Positions 19,256 through 28,093 of a stretch of 64,000 nucleotides of DNA are shown here, piece after piece (position 1 is the stretch's first letter; each line of letters begins with the position of its first letter). The notes under the pieces were generated by a model that had not been told where the DNA came from, ran no database searches, and saw nothing but the letters and a program-made list of their open reading frames with translations. Both the position numbers and the translations under genes were made by a program. The DNA is from Nitrospirota bacterium (GTDB taxonomy: Bacteria; UBA2233): positions 146,443-210,442 of the forward strand of contig WOZJ01000050.1 in NCBI GenBank assembly GCA_011620345.1, read 5' to 3'.

Positions 19256-20501
19256 AACATCACCCACCAAGGAGTACGGAAAGACCATGGGAAAGGCGAA
19301 ATTTGAGCGCACCAAGCCCCATCTAAACGTAGGCACGATCGGGCACGTCGACCACGGCAAGACAACGCTCACCGCGGCGATTACGAAGGTGCTGGCCAAG
19401 AAGGGGTTGGCCGAGTACGTCCCGTTTGATTCGATCGACAAAGCGCCAGAGGAGAAAGCCAGGGGCATCACGATCGCCACGGCCCACGTCGAGTACCAGT
19501 CGCTAAAGCGCCACTACGCGCACGTCGACTGCCCTGGCCATGCAGACTACGTCAAGAACATGATCACCGGTGCCGCCCAGATGGACGGGGCTGTCGTGGT
19601 CGTCTCGGCCGCCGACGGGCCAATGCCACAGACAAGAGAGCACATCCTCCTGGCCCGTCAGGTGGGCGTCCCTTATATTGTCGTTTTTATGAACAAGGTG
19701 GACATGGTCGACGATCCCGAGCTTCTAGATTTGGTCGAGCTAGAGGTAAGAGAGCTTCTGTCCGAATACCAGTTCCCGGGGGATGAGATTCCAGTGGTCC
19801 GTGGCAGCGCGCTCAAGGCCCTCAACGAGGGCACAGGCGAGCGGGACGACCCTAACTCCAAGCCCATCTGGGAGCTTCTGGACGCCCTGGATGCCTACAT
19901 CCCCGAGCCAAAGAGGGAAACCGACAAGCCTTTCTTAATGGCAATCGAGGATGTGTTTACGATCTCCGGCCGGGGGACGGTCGTAACCGGCAGGATAGAG
20001 CGGGGTATCGTGAAGGTAGGCGACGAAGTCGAGATCGTCGGGTTCCACCCGACCGTCAAGACGGTCGTTACGGGCGTAGAGATGTTCCGAAAGCTCTTAG
20101 ACGAGGGGAGGGCGGGGGACAACGTCGGCTGCCTTCTTAGAGGCGTCAAGCGTGACGATGTGGAACGTGGTCAGGTTCTGGCCAAGCCGGGTTCAATCAC
20201 TCCGCATACGGTGTTCAAGGCCGAGGTCTACGTCCTTAAGAAGGAAGAAGGAGGCAGGCATACCCCGTTCTTTACGGGATACCGTCCCCAGTTCTATTTT
20301 CGGACGACGGACGTTACCGGTGTGGTAAAACTCCAAGAGGGTGTCGAGATGATCATTCCAGGGGATAACGCCAACCTCGAGGTCGAGTTGATCGCCCCGG
20401 TGGCTCTCGAAGAGCAGGTCCGCTTCGCCATCCGTGAAGGCGGAAGGACGGTAGGTGCCGGTGTTGTAACCCAGGTCGTGAAATAAAGGAGCGGGGGGAT
20501 G
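19256..20501 (+). repeat. 1246-bp exact repeat, copy 1 (tuf unit)
   Basis: Reads identical to 35521-36766. It starts 31 bases before the tuf ATG and ends exactly on the G of the ATG start codon of the downstream gene (rpmG here, rpsJ in copy 2), so that gene's ribosome-binding site is inside the repeat. Best explained by gene conversion between tuf copies. Confidence 0.93.
19287..20486 (+). CDS. tuf: Elongation factor Tu, copy 1
   Basis: A 399-residue translational GTPase that delivers aminoacyl-tRNA to the ribosome. G1 [10 protein letters not shown]3 DCPGHADY and G4 NKVDM motifs are present, followed by beta-barrel domains 2 and 3. It is identical in sequence to the copy at 35552-36751. Compared with neighbours, codons lean more to C/G in third positions, as expected for a very highly expressed gene. 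It sits in the classical tRNA-tuf-rpmG-tRNA-Trp-secE-nusG order. A Shine-Dalgarno AAGGAG lies 12 bases upstream. Confidence 0.98.
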   Translation: MGKAKFERTKPHLNVGTIGHVDHGKTTLTAAITKVLAKKGLAEYVPFDSIDKAPEEKARGITIATAHVEYQSLKRHYAHVDCPGHADYVKNMITGAAQMDGAVVVVSAADGPMPQTREHILLARQVGVPYIVVFMNKVDMVDDPELLDLVELEVRELLSEYQFPGDEIPVVRGSALKALNEGTGERDDPNSKPIWELLDALDAYIPEPKRETDKPFLMAIEDVFTISGRGTVVTGRIERGIVKVGDEVEIVGFHPTVKTVVTGVEMFRKLLDEGRAGDNVGCLLRGVKRDDVERGQVLAKPGSITPHTVFKAEVYVLKKEEGGRHTPFFTGYRPQFYFRTTDVTGVVKLQEGVEMIIPGDNANLEVELIAPVALEEQVRFAIREGGRTVGAGVVTQVVK

Positions 20502-20648
20502 CGAGACATCATAACGCTTGCCTGCAACACTTGCAAGCGAAGGAACTATACAACGACCAAAAATAAGAAGACAACAACCGACAGGATTGAAAAGAAAAAG
20601 TACTGCAGGTATTGCCGTAGCCATACTCCTCATCGAGAGGTTAGGTAG
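20499..20648 (+). CDS. rpmG: 50S ribosomal protein L33, zinc-binding form
   Basis: A 49-residue L33 with two CxxC pairs (CNTC and CRYC), the zinc-binding C+ form. The start ATG is preceded by AAAGGAGCGGGGGG, which belongs to the conserved tuf repeat. Located between tuf and tRNA-Trp as in most bacteria. Confidence 0.96.
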   Translation: MRDIITLACNTCKRRNYTTTKNKKTTTDRIEKKKYCRYCRSHTPHREVR

Positions 20649-20665
20649 CGTTAGGTATTTATCAT

Positions 20666-20742
20666 AGGCCAGTAGCTCTAACGGCTAGAGCGCCGGACTC
20701 CAAATCCGGATGCTGGGGGTTCGAATCCCTCCTGGCCTGCCA
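20666..20742 (+). tRNA. tRNA-Trp (CCA)
   Basis: A 77-nt cloverleaf with acceptor AGGCCAG/CTGGCCT, anticodon loop CTCCAAA (anticodon CCA at 20700-20702), discriminator G and encoded 3' CCA. Lies between rpmG and secE, a conserved position. Confidence 0.97.
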
Positions 20743-20767
20743 ATTTTATTATACATGAAGGCTAAAG

Positions 20768-20959
20768 ATGCTGAACGCGAAGCGAATTGTGCGGTTTTTA
20801 GGCGACTCCAAAGCAGAGCTTGGGCGGGTAACATGGCCTGGGGTACGAGTGACGGCTGCTTCGACATCGGCGGTGCTCGTGTTTGTAGGGCTATTCAGCG
20901 TTTACCTCAACCTTGTTGATGTGGCCTTAAGTTTTGCTGTCCGGTATGTTCTTGGTTAG
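20768..20959 (+). CDS. secE: Protein translocase subunit SecE
   Basis: A 63-residue single-spanning SecE, which clamps SecY in the SecYEG channel. The conserved amphipathic segment with AELGRVTWPG (residues 16-25) precedes one transmembrane helix (about residues 34-58). This is the short form typical of most bacteria, lacking the two extra helices of E. coli SecE. AAGG lies upstream. nusG follows after 8 bases. Confidence 0.94.
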   Translation: MLNAKRIVRFLGDSKAELGRVTWPGVRVTAASTSAVLVFVGLFSVYLNLVDVALSFAVRYVLG

Positions 20960-20967
20960 GTTGCAAG

Positions 20968-21498
20968 ATGGAAAAACAATGGTATGTGGTTCATACCTAC
21001 ACAGGGTCCGAGAATAAAGTCAAACAGCAGCTTGCAGATAGGATTGCCCAGAAAGGCATGGAGGATTTTTTTGGGGAGATCCTCGTCCCGGAAGAGAATA
21101 TAGTGGAGCTCGTCAAGGGGCAAAAGCGCACCTCCAAGCGGAGGTTTTATAGTGGATATATACTCGTTCAAATGCACATGAGCGAGAAAACTTGGGATTT
21201 GGTACGGCAAATCCCAAAGGTTACCGGGTTTGTAGGCGAAGGGCATATACCTACTCCCGTACAAGAAGAAGAGATCGGCAGAATAAAGCGTCAAGTCGAA
21301 GAGGGAGCGGGCAGGCCAAAGCCAAAAGTTGTCTTTGAAAAAGGAGAGATCGTCCGGGTCATCGACGGTCCGTTCACGAATTTCACGGGGGCCGTACAAG
21401 AAACAAAGCCAGACCGTGGAAAAGTTAAGGTGCTGGTGAGTATTTTTGGGCGAGCCACGCCGATCGAACTGGACTTTATCCAAGTATCTAAGGTGTAA
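20968..21498 (+). CDS. nusG: Transcription termination/antitermination protein NusG
   Basis: A 176-residue NusG that couples RNA polymerase to the ribosome and Rho. The N-terminal NGN domain (WYVVHTYTGSENKVKQQL, SGYILVQM) and C-terminal KOW domain (KGEIVRVIDGPFTNFTG) are both visible, without the insertion found in some thermophiles. It lies between secE and rplK as usual. Confidence 0.97.
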   Translation: MEKQWYVVHTYTGSENKVKQQLADRIAQKGMEDFFGEILVPEENIVELVKGQKRTSKRRFYSGYILVQMHMSEKTWDLVRQIPKVTGFVGEGHIPTPVQEEEIGRIKRQVEEGAGRPKPKVVFEKGEIVRVIDGPFTNFTGAVQETKPDRGKVKVLVSIFGRATPIELDFIQVSKV

Positions 21499-21516
21499 CA
21501 AGAGAAGGGTCTGAAG

Positions 21517-21945
21517 ATGGCCAAGAAAACCGTAGGCGAAGTGAAGCTTCAGCTGCCAGCTGGAAAGGCAAACCCTGCTCCTCCTGTAGGGCCGGCTCTG
21601 GGAAAGTTTGGGGTCAACATCATGGAATTCTGTAAGCAATTCAATGCCCAGACTGCTTCTCAAGAGGGTAGCATTATTCCGGTCATCATTACGATTTTTG
21701 ATGACCGGTCTTTCTCGTTTGTTTTAAAGACTCCGCCGGCAAGCGACTTAATTAAAAAGGCTCTTGGGCTCGAGAAAGGGGCAAAGCTTCCTGGAAAAGA
21801 GAAGGTAGGGCGTTTGGGCCAAGGAAAGGTTCGAGAAATTGCACAACTCAAGATGCCCGATTTAACGGCTGCTTCTTTAGACGCGGCGGTTCAGACCATT
21901 ATGGGTACCGCAAGGAGTATGGGCGTGGAGATTGTAGCAGAATAG
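21517..21945 (+). CDS. rplK: 50S ribosomal protein L11
   Basis: A 142-residue L11, which forms the GTPase-associated centre and supports stringent-factor activation. The N-terminal [20 protein letters not shown] block and the C-terminal rRNA-binding domain ending in a [10 protein letters not shown] segment are standard. It begins the L11-L1-L10-L12 cluster. Confidence 0.97.
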   Translation: MAKKTVGEVKLQLPAGKANPAPPVGPALGKFGVNIMEFCKQFNAQTASQEGSIIPVIITIFDDRSFSFVLKTPPASDLIKKALGLEKGAKLPGKEKVGRLGQGKVREIAQLKMPDLTAASLDAAVQTIMGTARSMGVEIVAE

Positions 21946-21956
21946 GAGGAGATGGG

Positions 21957-22652
21957 ATGGCCAAGAGGGGAAAACACTACAGAAGGGTGCTGGGCCTCGT
22001 CGACCGAATCAAGCGGTACGATTTGGGTGCGGCCGTTGCGTTGGTGAAGGAAATGCATTACGTCAAATTTGACGAGATGCTCGAGGTAGCCTTTCGGCTT
22101 GGGGTAGACCCAAGGAAAGCCGATCAAATGGTCCGAGGAACCGTCATGTTGCCTCACGGCGTAGGTAAGGTGCCTCGCATTGCCGTCTTTGCCAAAGGGG
22201 AAAAGGCACTTGAGGCCGAGAAGGCAGGGGCAGACATCGTAGGCGCAGAGGATTTGATCGAAAAGATCCGTGGAGGATTTTTCGAATTCGACCGGACGTT
22301 GGCCACTCCGGACATTATGGGACAGGTGGGAAAAATCGGAAAAATCCTTGGCCCAAAAGGACTCATGCCTAACCCGAAGGCAGGAACGGTTACATTTGAC
22401 ATCGCAAAGGCGGTTGAGGAGATGAAAAGGGGAAGGCTTGAATTTCGAGTAGACAAGGCGGGCAATGTGCATTTGCCCGTAGGAAGATGGAGCTTTGCGC
22501 AAACGCAACTCGAGGAAAACATTAAGGCAGCAATCGATGCCATACAGAGGTCAAGGCCTTCTTCGGCCAAAGGGACATACCTACGTACGCTCCACGTCTC
22601 AGGTACGATGACCCCATCTGTAGAGCTAGACGTTACCGGCTTTAGGAAGTAG
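21957..22652 (+). CDS. rplA: 50S ribosomal protein L1
   Basis: A 231-residue L1, the mobile L1-stalk protein near the E site and commonly a repressor of its own operon. The MPNPKAGTVTFDIAKAV signature (here LMPNPKAGTVTFDIAKAVEE) is present. GGAGG precedes the start, and rplK ends 11 bases upstream. Confidence 0.97.
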   Translation: MAKRGKHYRRVLGLVDRIKRYDLGAAVALVKEMHYVKFDEMLEVAFRLGVDPRKADQMVRGTVMLPHGVGKVPRIAVFAKGEKALEAEKAGADIVGAEDLIEKIRGGFFEFDRTLATPDIMGQVGKIGKILGPKGLMPNPKAGTVTFDIAKAVEEMKRGRLEFRVDKAGNVHLPVGRWSFAQTQLEENIKAAIDAIQRSRPSSAKGTYLRTLHVSGTMTPSVELDVTGFRK

Positions 22653-22662
22653 GGGGCCAGAG

Positions 22663-23181
22663 ATGCAAAAACAAGAGAAAGAGCGTTTGGTCAACGAACT
22701 TATCGACCAGCTCCGAGACACCTCACTGCTTGTTCTGAGCAACTTCCAAGGGATTAACGTTCAGGAAATGAACCGCCTAAGGAGGCTTGTCCAAAAGAGC
22801 CAGGGGCACTTTCGCGTGGTCAAGAACACGCTCATAAAGCGAGCGCTCGGCGATTCCGGGTTTCTAGGGTTGGATTCGCTCTTGAGTGGCCCAACGGCTA
22901 TCTTTTACACCGACCAGCAGGATCCTTCGGTATTGAGCAAGACGATCTTGGCTTTTCTTAAAGAAAGGCCGGAATTGTCTGTAAAGGGCCTTGCCTTAGA
23001 GAAGGCGGCGTTAAAGTCTGAAACGCTCAAAGATCTCAGCGAGCTCCCTTCAAAAGAACAACTCTTAAGCCATCTTGTCGGTGTTCTTACCGGCTTGCCG
23101 ACAAGATTCCTACAATCCCTCAACTGTATACCTCAAAAGCTGGTTCTTACTATTGCTGCACTCGAAAAAGTTAAGGCATAA
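22663..23181 (+). CDS. rplJ: 50S ribosomal protein L10
   Basis: A 172-residue L10, the base of the L7/L12 stalk. N-terminal rRNA-binding features include SNFQGINVQEMNRLRR and RVVKNTLIKRAL. The C-terminal helix that binds L12 dimers is at the end. The intergenic space before it is only 10 bases, so the long L10 leader seen in E. coli is absent here. Confidence 0.96.
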   Translation: MQKQEKERLVNELIDQLRDTSLLVLSNFQGINVQEMNRLRRLVQKSQGHFRVVKNTLIKRALGDSGFLGLDSLLSGPTAIFYTDQQDPSVLSKTILAFLKERPELSVKGLALEKAALKSETLKDLSELPSKEQLLSHLVGVLTGLPTRFLQSLNCIPQKLVLTIAALEKVKA

Positions 23182-23229
23182 TCTAACATTTCAATGTTTC
23201 TAACTACAACGCAAGAAGGGGGAGCTCCC

Positions 23230-23631
23230 ATGGAGGCAAGGGCTATTAGTAAGGAAGATGTAATCCAATACCTAGAGGGGATTACTCTCCTAGAGTTGAA
23301 AGGCTTGGTAAAAGAGCTTGAGGAGAGGTTTGGGGTAAGCGCTCAGCCAGTTATGATGGCCGGCGCGGGGATGATGGCTCCTACGCAAGCCACTTCCGCG
23401 CAACCCGAGGAAGAGGAAAAGACGGAATTTGATGCCGTGCTGTCGGTGGTAGGAGAGAATAAAATCCAGGTGATCAAGGTCGTTCGAGAGATTACGGGGC
23501 TTGGCCTTAAAGAAGCAAAAGATCTAGTCGAAGCCGCCCCAAAGTCTGTCAAAACAGCCGTACCAAAGGAGGAGGCCGAGACGATCAAATCGAAGCTTGA
23601 AGGTGTCGGCGCAAAAGTCGAAATAAAGTAA
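23230..23631 (+). CDS. rplL: 50S ribosomal protein L7/L12
   Basis: A 133-residue stalk protein that recruits translational GTPases. The N-terminal dimerisation domain, an Ala/Met-rich hinge near residues 40-60 and the C-terminal domain ([20 protein letters not shown]) are visible. ATG 23230 is preferred because a strong AAGGGGGAG lies upstream and the family sequence starts there. An in-frame ATG at 23194 would add 12 non-conserved residues. The stop is followed by a copy of the last codons and a second in-frame stop. Confidence 0.96.
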   Translation: MEARAISKEDVIQYLEGITLLELKGLVKELEERFGVSAQPVMMAGAGMMAPTQATSAQPEEEEKTEFDAVLSVVGENKIQVIKVVREITGLGLKEAKDLVEAAPKSVKTAVPKEEAETIKSKLEGVGAKVEIK

Positions 23632-23681
23632 ATAAAGTAACGGCAGCCTTTTTTTCATCCAGGTTCGCCGAATCGCTCGTC

Positions 23682-23733
23682 CATTCTACCCCCCGCCGTA
23701 AGAAACTTAGTCTTTACGGATGGGGGTAGAATG
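23682..23733 (+). promoter_or_regulatory. Long hairpin in the rplL-rpoB intergenic region
   Basis: Outer stem CATTCTACCCCC (23682-23693) pairs perfectly with GGGGGTAGAATG (23722-23733). An inner stem CCGTAA/TTACGG is separated by a 2x2 internal loop. No U-tract follows, so it is more like an RNase III processing or attenuation element than an intrinsic terminator. E. coli also has RNA processing and attenuation between rplL and rpoB. Confidence 0.75.
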
Positions 23734-23812
23734 TTGCCTTTAAAAGGGGCGTAGGAGCGGTTCTTTCTGCCAAGCAATTCTCAACACACCGCATGCCCAA
23801 CGGGGTAGGATA

Positions 23813-26800
23813 ATGAATATCACCTCTCTCAGAGAAAAGGAAATGGCTATTTCAAAAAAAAATAGTGCAAAGCTCCTTCGAAAGAGTTACGCACAAATAA
23901 AGACAGTCCTCGAGATACCAGACCTCTTAGAGCACCAAAGACAATCGTACCGTCAATTCCTTCAGTTAGATATCGAACCTGAACATAGGGCTAAGGTTGG
24001 TATCGAAGGCGCATTTGACGCCATTTTTCCTCTCGAGGATTTTTCCGGGGAAGCGTCCTTGGAATACCTCCGGTACGAGCTTTACCCTCCTAAGCATGAC
24101 GAGGAAGAGTGTAGGGAGAGGGGGTTAACTTATGCCTACACCATGAAGGTCATATTTCGGCTTGTCTTGAACGAGATCGACCCTGAAACGCGCGCCCGTA
24201 GCATTCGGGACATGAGGGAGCAGGATACCTACTTCGGCGAGATTCCAGCAATGACCGAGAGGGGAACCTTCATTGTCGACGGGGTCGAGAGAGTGGTGGT
24301 CAACCAGCTCCACAGAAGCCCTGGCGTGTTCTTTGAGGTCGAAAAGCAAGCAGGAAGCACTACTGGTAAGCCGGTGTTTGCCGCTCGGGTCATTCCTTAT
24401 CGTGGTTCATGGTTAGACCTTGAGTTCGCCTCGAACGAAAACCTCCAGCTGAAGATCGATAAGCGCAAAAAGCTTCCAATTGGCGTATTCCTCAGAGCGC
24501 TCGGGTTCTCAGAAGAATACCTGCTGAACTTCTTCTACGAAGGGAAAAAGGAGACGGTAGCAATCCGCAATGGCCAGGCGATTCTCTCGCTCGACAACCA
24601 TGTCCATGCGGGGATCAAAGCGTATGCAGACTTCCTCCACCCTTCGGAGGATAGGATCCTGGTCGAAAAAGACAGAAAAATCACCCGAATGCTGCTCACG
24701 AAGCTTCGGGAAGAAAAAATTGAAACGTTTCGTCTCCCGCTTGAACAGCTAGAGGGAAGGGTGCTTGCCAGAACCTTGATTGACCCTGCAAGCGGAAAGG
24801 TTATTGCCAAGTGTAACGAAGAGTTGACTCGGGCCAAGATCGAGGCGATTGGCGGCTCGGGCCTCGAGTCGTTCGAAGTCCTCTTTATTGACGAAGTCAA
24901 AAGCGATTCGGTAATGCGGAAAGCCCTGCTTCAGGATCAAGACAAATGCAAGACCGCGTTCGAGGCTCAAAAGGAGATTGTGCGTAGGTTAAGGCCTGGG
25001 AGCGGTCTAACGAGCATCACGGAAGAGCTTGCAGGGCAATTTCTGAACGATCTACTGTTTAACCCGGAACGCTACGATTTAACCAGGGTTGGAAGGCACA
25101 AGCTCAACCTCAAGCTAAGAGATGTGTTCAAAGCAAAGGGCTTCGAATCTGGGCACCCTGAAGAGCGGATACTGCGCAAGGAGGACATTCTTTGCGTCAT
25201 CGATTACCTGCTTCGCCTAAAAGCCGGGCTGCCATGGGTGACGCCGGACGACATTGACCACTTGGGCAACCGTAGGGTTAGGACAGTTGGAGAGCTCGTC
25301 GAGAACCATTTTAGACTTGGACTCCTTCGGATGACGAGAGCGATTAGGGAGCGTTTCAGTTCTGCCTCATCGATAGCCGACCTCATGCCCCATGACCTGG
25401 TAAATCCCAAGCCCGTAATGGCTGTCCTTAAAGAGTTCTTCGGAAGTTCGCAACTCTCTCAGTTCATGGACCAAACAAACCCGCTTGCGGAAACCACGCA
25501 CAAGAGGCGGCTAAGCGCATTGGGCCCTGGGGGGCTTACTCGGGAAAGGGCCGGGTTCGAGGTTCGAGACGTTCATCCGTCTCATTACGGAAGGATCTGC
25601 CCGATCGAGACACCGGAGGGGCAAAACATTGGGTTAATTTCTTCGCTTACCACCTACGCCCGAATCAATGAATTCGGGTTTATCGAAACGCCCTACAGGC
25701 GGGTTATCGACGGGAAGGTCGTCGACGAGATCGTCTATCTTGCGGCATATGAAGAAGAAGACCACGCCATTGCCCAAGCGAACGAACCTGTAGACGAGGA
25801 TGGCCGCTTCAAATCCAGCCTTTTACTATGCCGAAGAAGTGGAGAGTTTGTCCGAGTACCACCGAGCGAGGTCGACTACATGGACGTCTCTCCTGCTCAA
25901 CTTGTAAGCATCGCTGCCTCCTTGATCCCTTTCCTGGAGCACGACGACGCGAATAGGGCATTAATGGGCTCGAACATGCAAAGACAGGCGGTTCCGCTTG
26001 TCAACCCTGAACCTCCAGTCGTAGGAACCGGTATCGAGAGCGTGGTTGCACGAGATTCAAGGCTATGCATTCAAGCGAAACGATCGGGAGTTGTGGAGAG
26101 TGTCGATGCCAACCGGATTGTAATCCGCCCGTTCGGAGAGGCTGATGCGCTCATGTCCGTCGTGGATGTATACCGGCTGGAGAAGTTTAGAAAGTCCAAT
26201 CAAAATACATCCCTAAGCCAAAGACCTATGGTTCGGGTAGGCATGCGCGTCCAAGGAGGAGAGGTTTTGGCGGACGGCCCATCGATGTCAAGGGGGGAAC
26301 TGTCGCTAGGAAAGAATATCTTGGTAGCGTTTATGCCGTGGGGTGGGTACAACTTTGAGGACTCCATCGTCGTGAGCGAACGGCTTGTCCGAGAAGATGT
26401 GTTCACCTCCGTGCATATCGAGGATTTCGAATGCGTAGCCCGAGAAACAAAGCTCGGAAAAGAAGAAATTACTAGAGATATTCCGAACGTCGGAGATCAG
26501 GCTCTAAAAGATTTGGACGAATCGGGTGTTGTACGGATCGGGGCCTACGTTGTGCCGGGTGACATTCTAGTGGGCAAAATAACCCCCAAGGGAGAAACTC
26601 AGCTATCACCGGAAGAGAAGCTTCTGCGTGCAATCTTTGGCGACAAGGCAAGCGATGTCAAGGATACTTCGCTTCGTGTGCCGCCGGGGGTTGAAGGAAC
26701 GGTTATCGGCGCCCGAATTTTTACCAAAAAGGGCGGCGATAAAGATGATTATGGCATGCTTGACGAACGAGAGGAGCTTCAGAGGCTAAGAAGCCTGATG

Positions 26801-28063
26801 CAAGAGGAACTCCGGATCATCGAAAAGAGCTTTCTTCGCCATGTCCGCTCTAGCCTCGAAGGCAAGGTACTTGGCCAAGATGTTCAGCTCAAGCTCAAGC
26901 TCAAACAGGGGACGGTTCTTGACAGGGCCCTTCTTGATACGCTTCAAAAAGAAGACCTAAGGAGGCTGATCCTTGAGGATCAGGATATCAGGAAGAACCT
27001 CTCTGATTCGTGGACCTCTTACGAGCTTCAAGCCTCAGAACTGATCGAATTTTATAACCGAAAGATCCAAAAACTCAAGAAGGGGGAAGAGCTTCCCTCT
27101 GGGGTTCTCAAAAAAGTACGGGTAATCCTGGCCATCAAACGAAAGCTCCATATAGGAGACAAGATGGCGGGGCGGCATGGAAACAAGGGAGTCGTCTCCG
27201 TCATTCTTCCGATTGAAGCCATGCCTTTCGTGGCCGATGGAACTCCCGTCGATATGGTGCTCAACCCTCTCGGCGTTCCATCGAGGATGAACCTTGGCCA
27301 GATCCTAGAAGCCCATATTGGATGGGGCTGTCACGAATATGCAAAAAAGCTTGAAGAACATCTCAAAAGAAAGCGAGAAGGACTAAGAAAATACATCTCA
27401 CAGGTTCTCCTTGAATTTTACGACTCAAAGGAGGCTCAGGATTTTCTCGAGAAGTTAGACGATGAAGAATTCTTCGAGTATGTCCAATTCCTCACCCAAA
27501 ATGGCGTTCACATAACCACGAGCGTTTTTGACGGTGCAAAGGAAGCAGACATCAAAGAGCTGTTGGCCAAGGTTGGACTGCCGACATCCGGACAGACTGT
27601 GCTATACGACGGACGTACGGGTGAACCGTTCTTGAATCAGGTAACGGTCGGGTATATGTACATGCTTAAGCTAATCCACTTGGCTGCGGAAAAGATTCAT
27701 TCTCGGTCAATCGGACCGTACTCGCTCGTTACTCAGCAGCCCCTTGGCGGGAAAGCTCAGTTCGGAGGCCAGAGGCTTGGCGAGATGGAGGTGTGGGCCA
27801 TGGAGGCATACGGTGCCGCGTTTGCCCTTCAAGAATTCCTAACAGTCAAATCGGACGACGTGCCAGGCCGAACAGCGATGTACGAGTCGATCGTCAAGGG
27901 CAAGTTCGAGCTCACATCGGGTATCCCGGAGTCGTTCAATGTCCTAATGAGAGAGCTAAGGTCGCTTGCGCTGGACATCGAATTGGTGGAATCCAATGGA
28001 AATGGAACAGACCTAAGCCTTAAACAAGAAGGTGCTAAGGAAAAAGAAAGGCGTTCCAAATAG
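23813..28063 (+). CDS. rpoB: DNA-directed RNA polymerase subunit beta
   Basis: A 1416-residue beta subunit, forming one pincer and part of the active site. The rifampicin region (about 544-568) reads SSQLSQFMDQTNPLAETTH. Residues equivalent to E. coli D516, H526 and S531 are wild type, while S522 is Ala. The GDKMAGRHGNKGVVS block near the active site is intact. The protein is longer than E. coli (1342). ATG 23813 with GGGGTAGGA upstream is chosen; ATG 23843 with AAAAGGA is a close alternative. rpoC follows after 30 bases. Confidence 0.97.
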   Translation: MNITSLREKEMAISKKNSAKLLRKSYAQIKTVLEIPDLLEHQRQSYRQFLQLDIEPEHRAKVGIEGAFDAIFPLEDFSGEASLEYLRYELYPPKHDEEECRERGLTYAYTMKVIFRLVLNEIDPETRARSIRDMREQDTYFGEIPAMTERGTFIVDGVERVVVNQLHRSPGVFFEVEKQAGSTTGKPVFAARVIPYRGSWLDLEFASNENLQLKIDKRKKLPIGVFLRALGFSEEYLLNFFYEGKKETVAIRNGQAILSLDNHVHAGIKAYADFLHPSEDRILVEKDRKITRMLLTKLREEKIETFRLPLEQLEGRVLARTLIDPASGKVIAKCNEELTRAKIEAIGGSGLESFEVLFIDEVKSDSVMRKALLQDQDKCKTAFEAQKEIVRRLRPGSGLTSITEELAGQFLNDLLFNPERYDLTRVGRHKLNLKLRDVFKAKGFESGHPEERILRKEDILCVIDYLLRLKAGLPWVTPDDIDHLGNRRVRTVGELVENHFRLGLLRMTRAIRERFSSASSIADLMPHDLVNPKPVMAVLKEFFGSSQLSQFMDQTNPLAETTHKRRLSALGPGGLTRERAGFEVRDVHPSHYGRICPIETPEGQNIGLISSLTTYARINEFGFIETPYRRVIDGKVVDEIVYLAAYEEEDHAIAQANEPVDEDGRFKSSLLLCRRSGEFVRVPPSEVDYMDVSPAQLVSIAASLIPFLEHDDANRALMGSNMQRQAVPLVNPEPPVVGTGIESVVARDSRLCIQAKRSGVVESVDANRIVIRPFGEADALMSVVDVYRLEKFRKSNQNTSLSQRPMVRVGMRVQGGEVLADGPSMSRGELSLGKNILVAFMPWGGYNFEDSIVVSERLVREDVFTSVHIEDFECVARETKLGKEEITRDIPNVGDQALKDLDESGVVRIGAYVVPGDILVGKITPKGETQLSPEEKLLRAIFGDKASDVKDTSLRVPPGVEGTVIGARIFTKKGGDKDDYGMLDEREELQRLRSLMQEELRIIEKSFLRHVRSSLEGKVLGQDVQLKLKLKQGTVLDRALLDTLQKEDLRRLILEDQDIRKNLSDSWTSYELQASELIEFYNRKIQKLKKGEELPSGVLKKVRVILAIKRKLHIGDKMAGRHGNKGVVSVILPIEAMPFVADGTPVDMVLNPLGVPSRMNLGQILEAHIGWGCHEYAKKLEEHLKRKREGLRKYISQVLLEFYDSKEAQDFLEKLDDEEFFEYVQFLTQNGVHITTSVFDGAKEADIKELLAKVGLPTSGQTVLYDGRTGEPFLNQVTVGYMYMLKLIHLAAEKIHSRSIGPYSLVTQQPLGGKAQFGGQRLGEMEVWAMEAYGAAFALQEFLTVKSDDVPGRTAMYESIVKGKFELTSGIPESFNVLMRELRSLALDIELVESNGNGTDLSLKQEGAKEKERRSK

Positions 28064-28093
28064 CCTAGCGAACAGAAGGGGTAAGATTGAGAT

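Noticed and set aside
19673-20149. Long antisense ORFs within both tuf genes
   Set aside because: They mirror codon-biased tuf sequence, have no ribosome-binding site and show serine/proline/threonine-rich shadow composition.
20555-20600. TTGAAA-17-TATTGC inside rpmG as a promoter for tRNA-Trp/secE
   Set aside because: The -10 matches only half the consensus and lies in coding sequence.
23641-23660. T-run after rplL as an intrinsic terminator
   Set aside because: No GC-rich stem directly precedes the T-run; the strong hairpin lies after it.
23632-23812. Small gene between rplL and rpoB
   Set aside because: No ORF with a start and ribosome-binding site; the region is explained by the hairpin and the rpoB leader.
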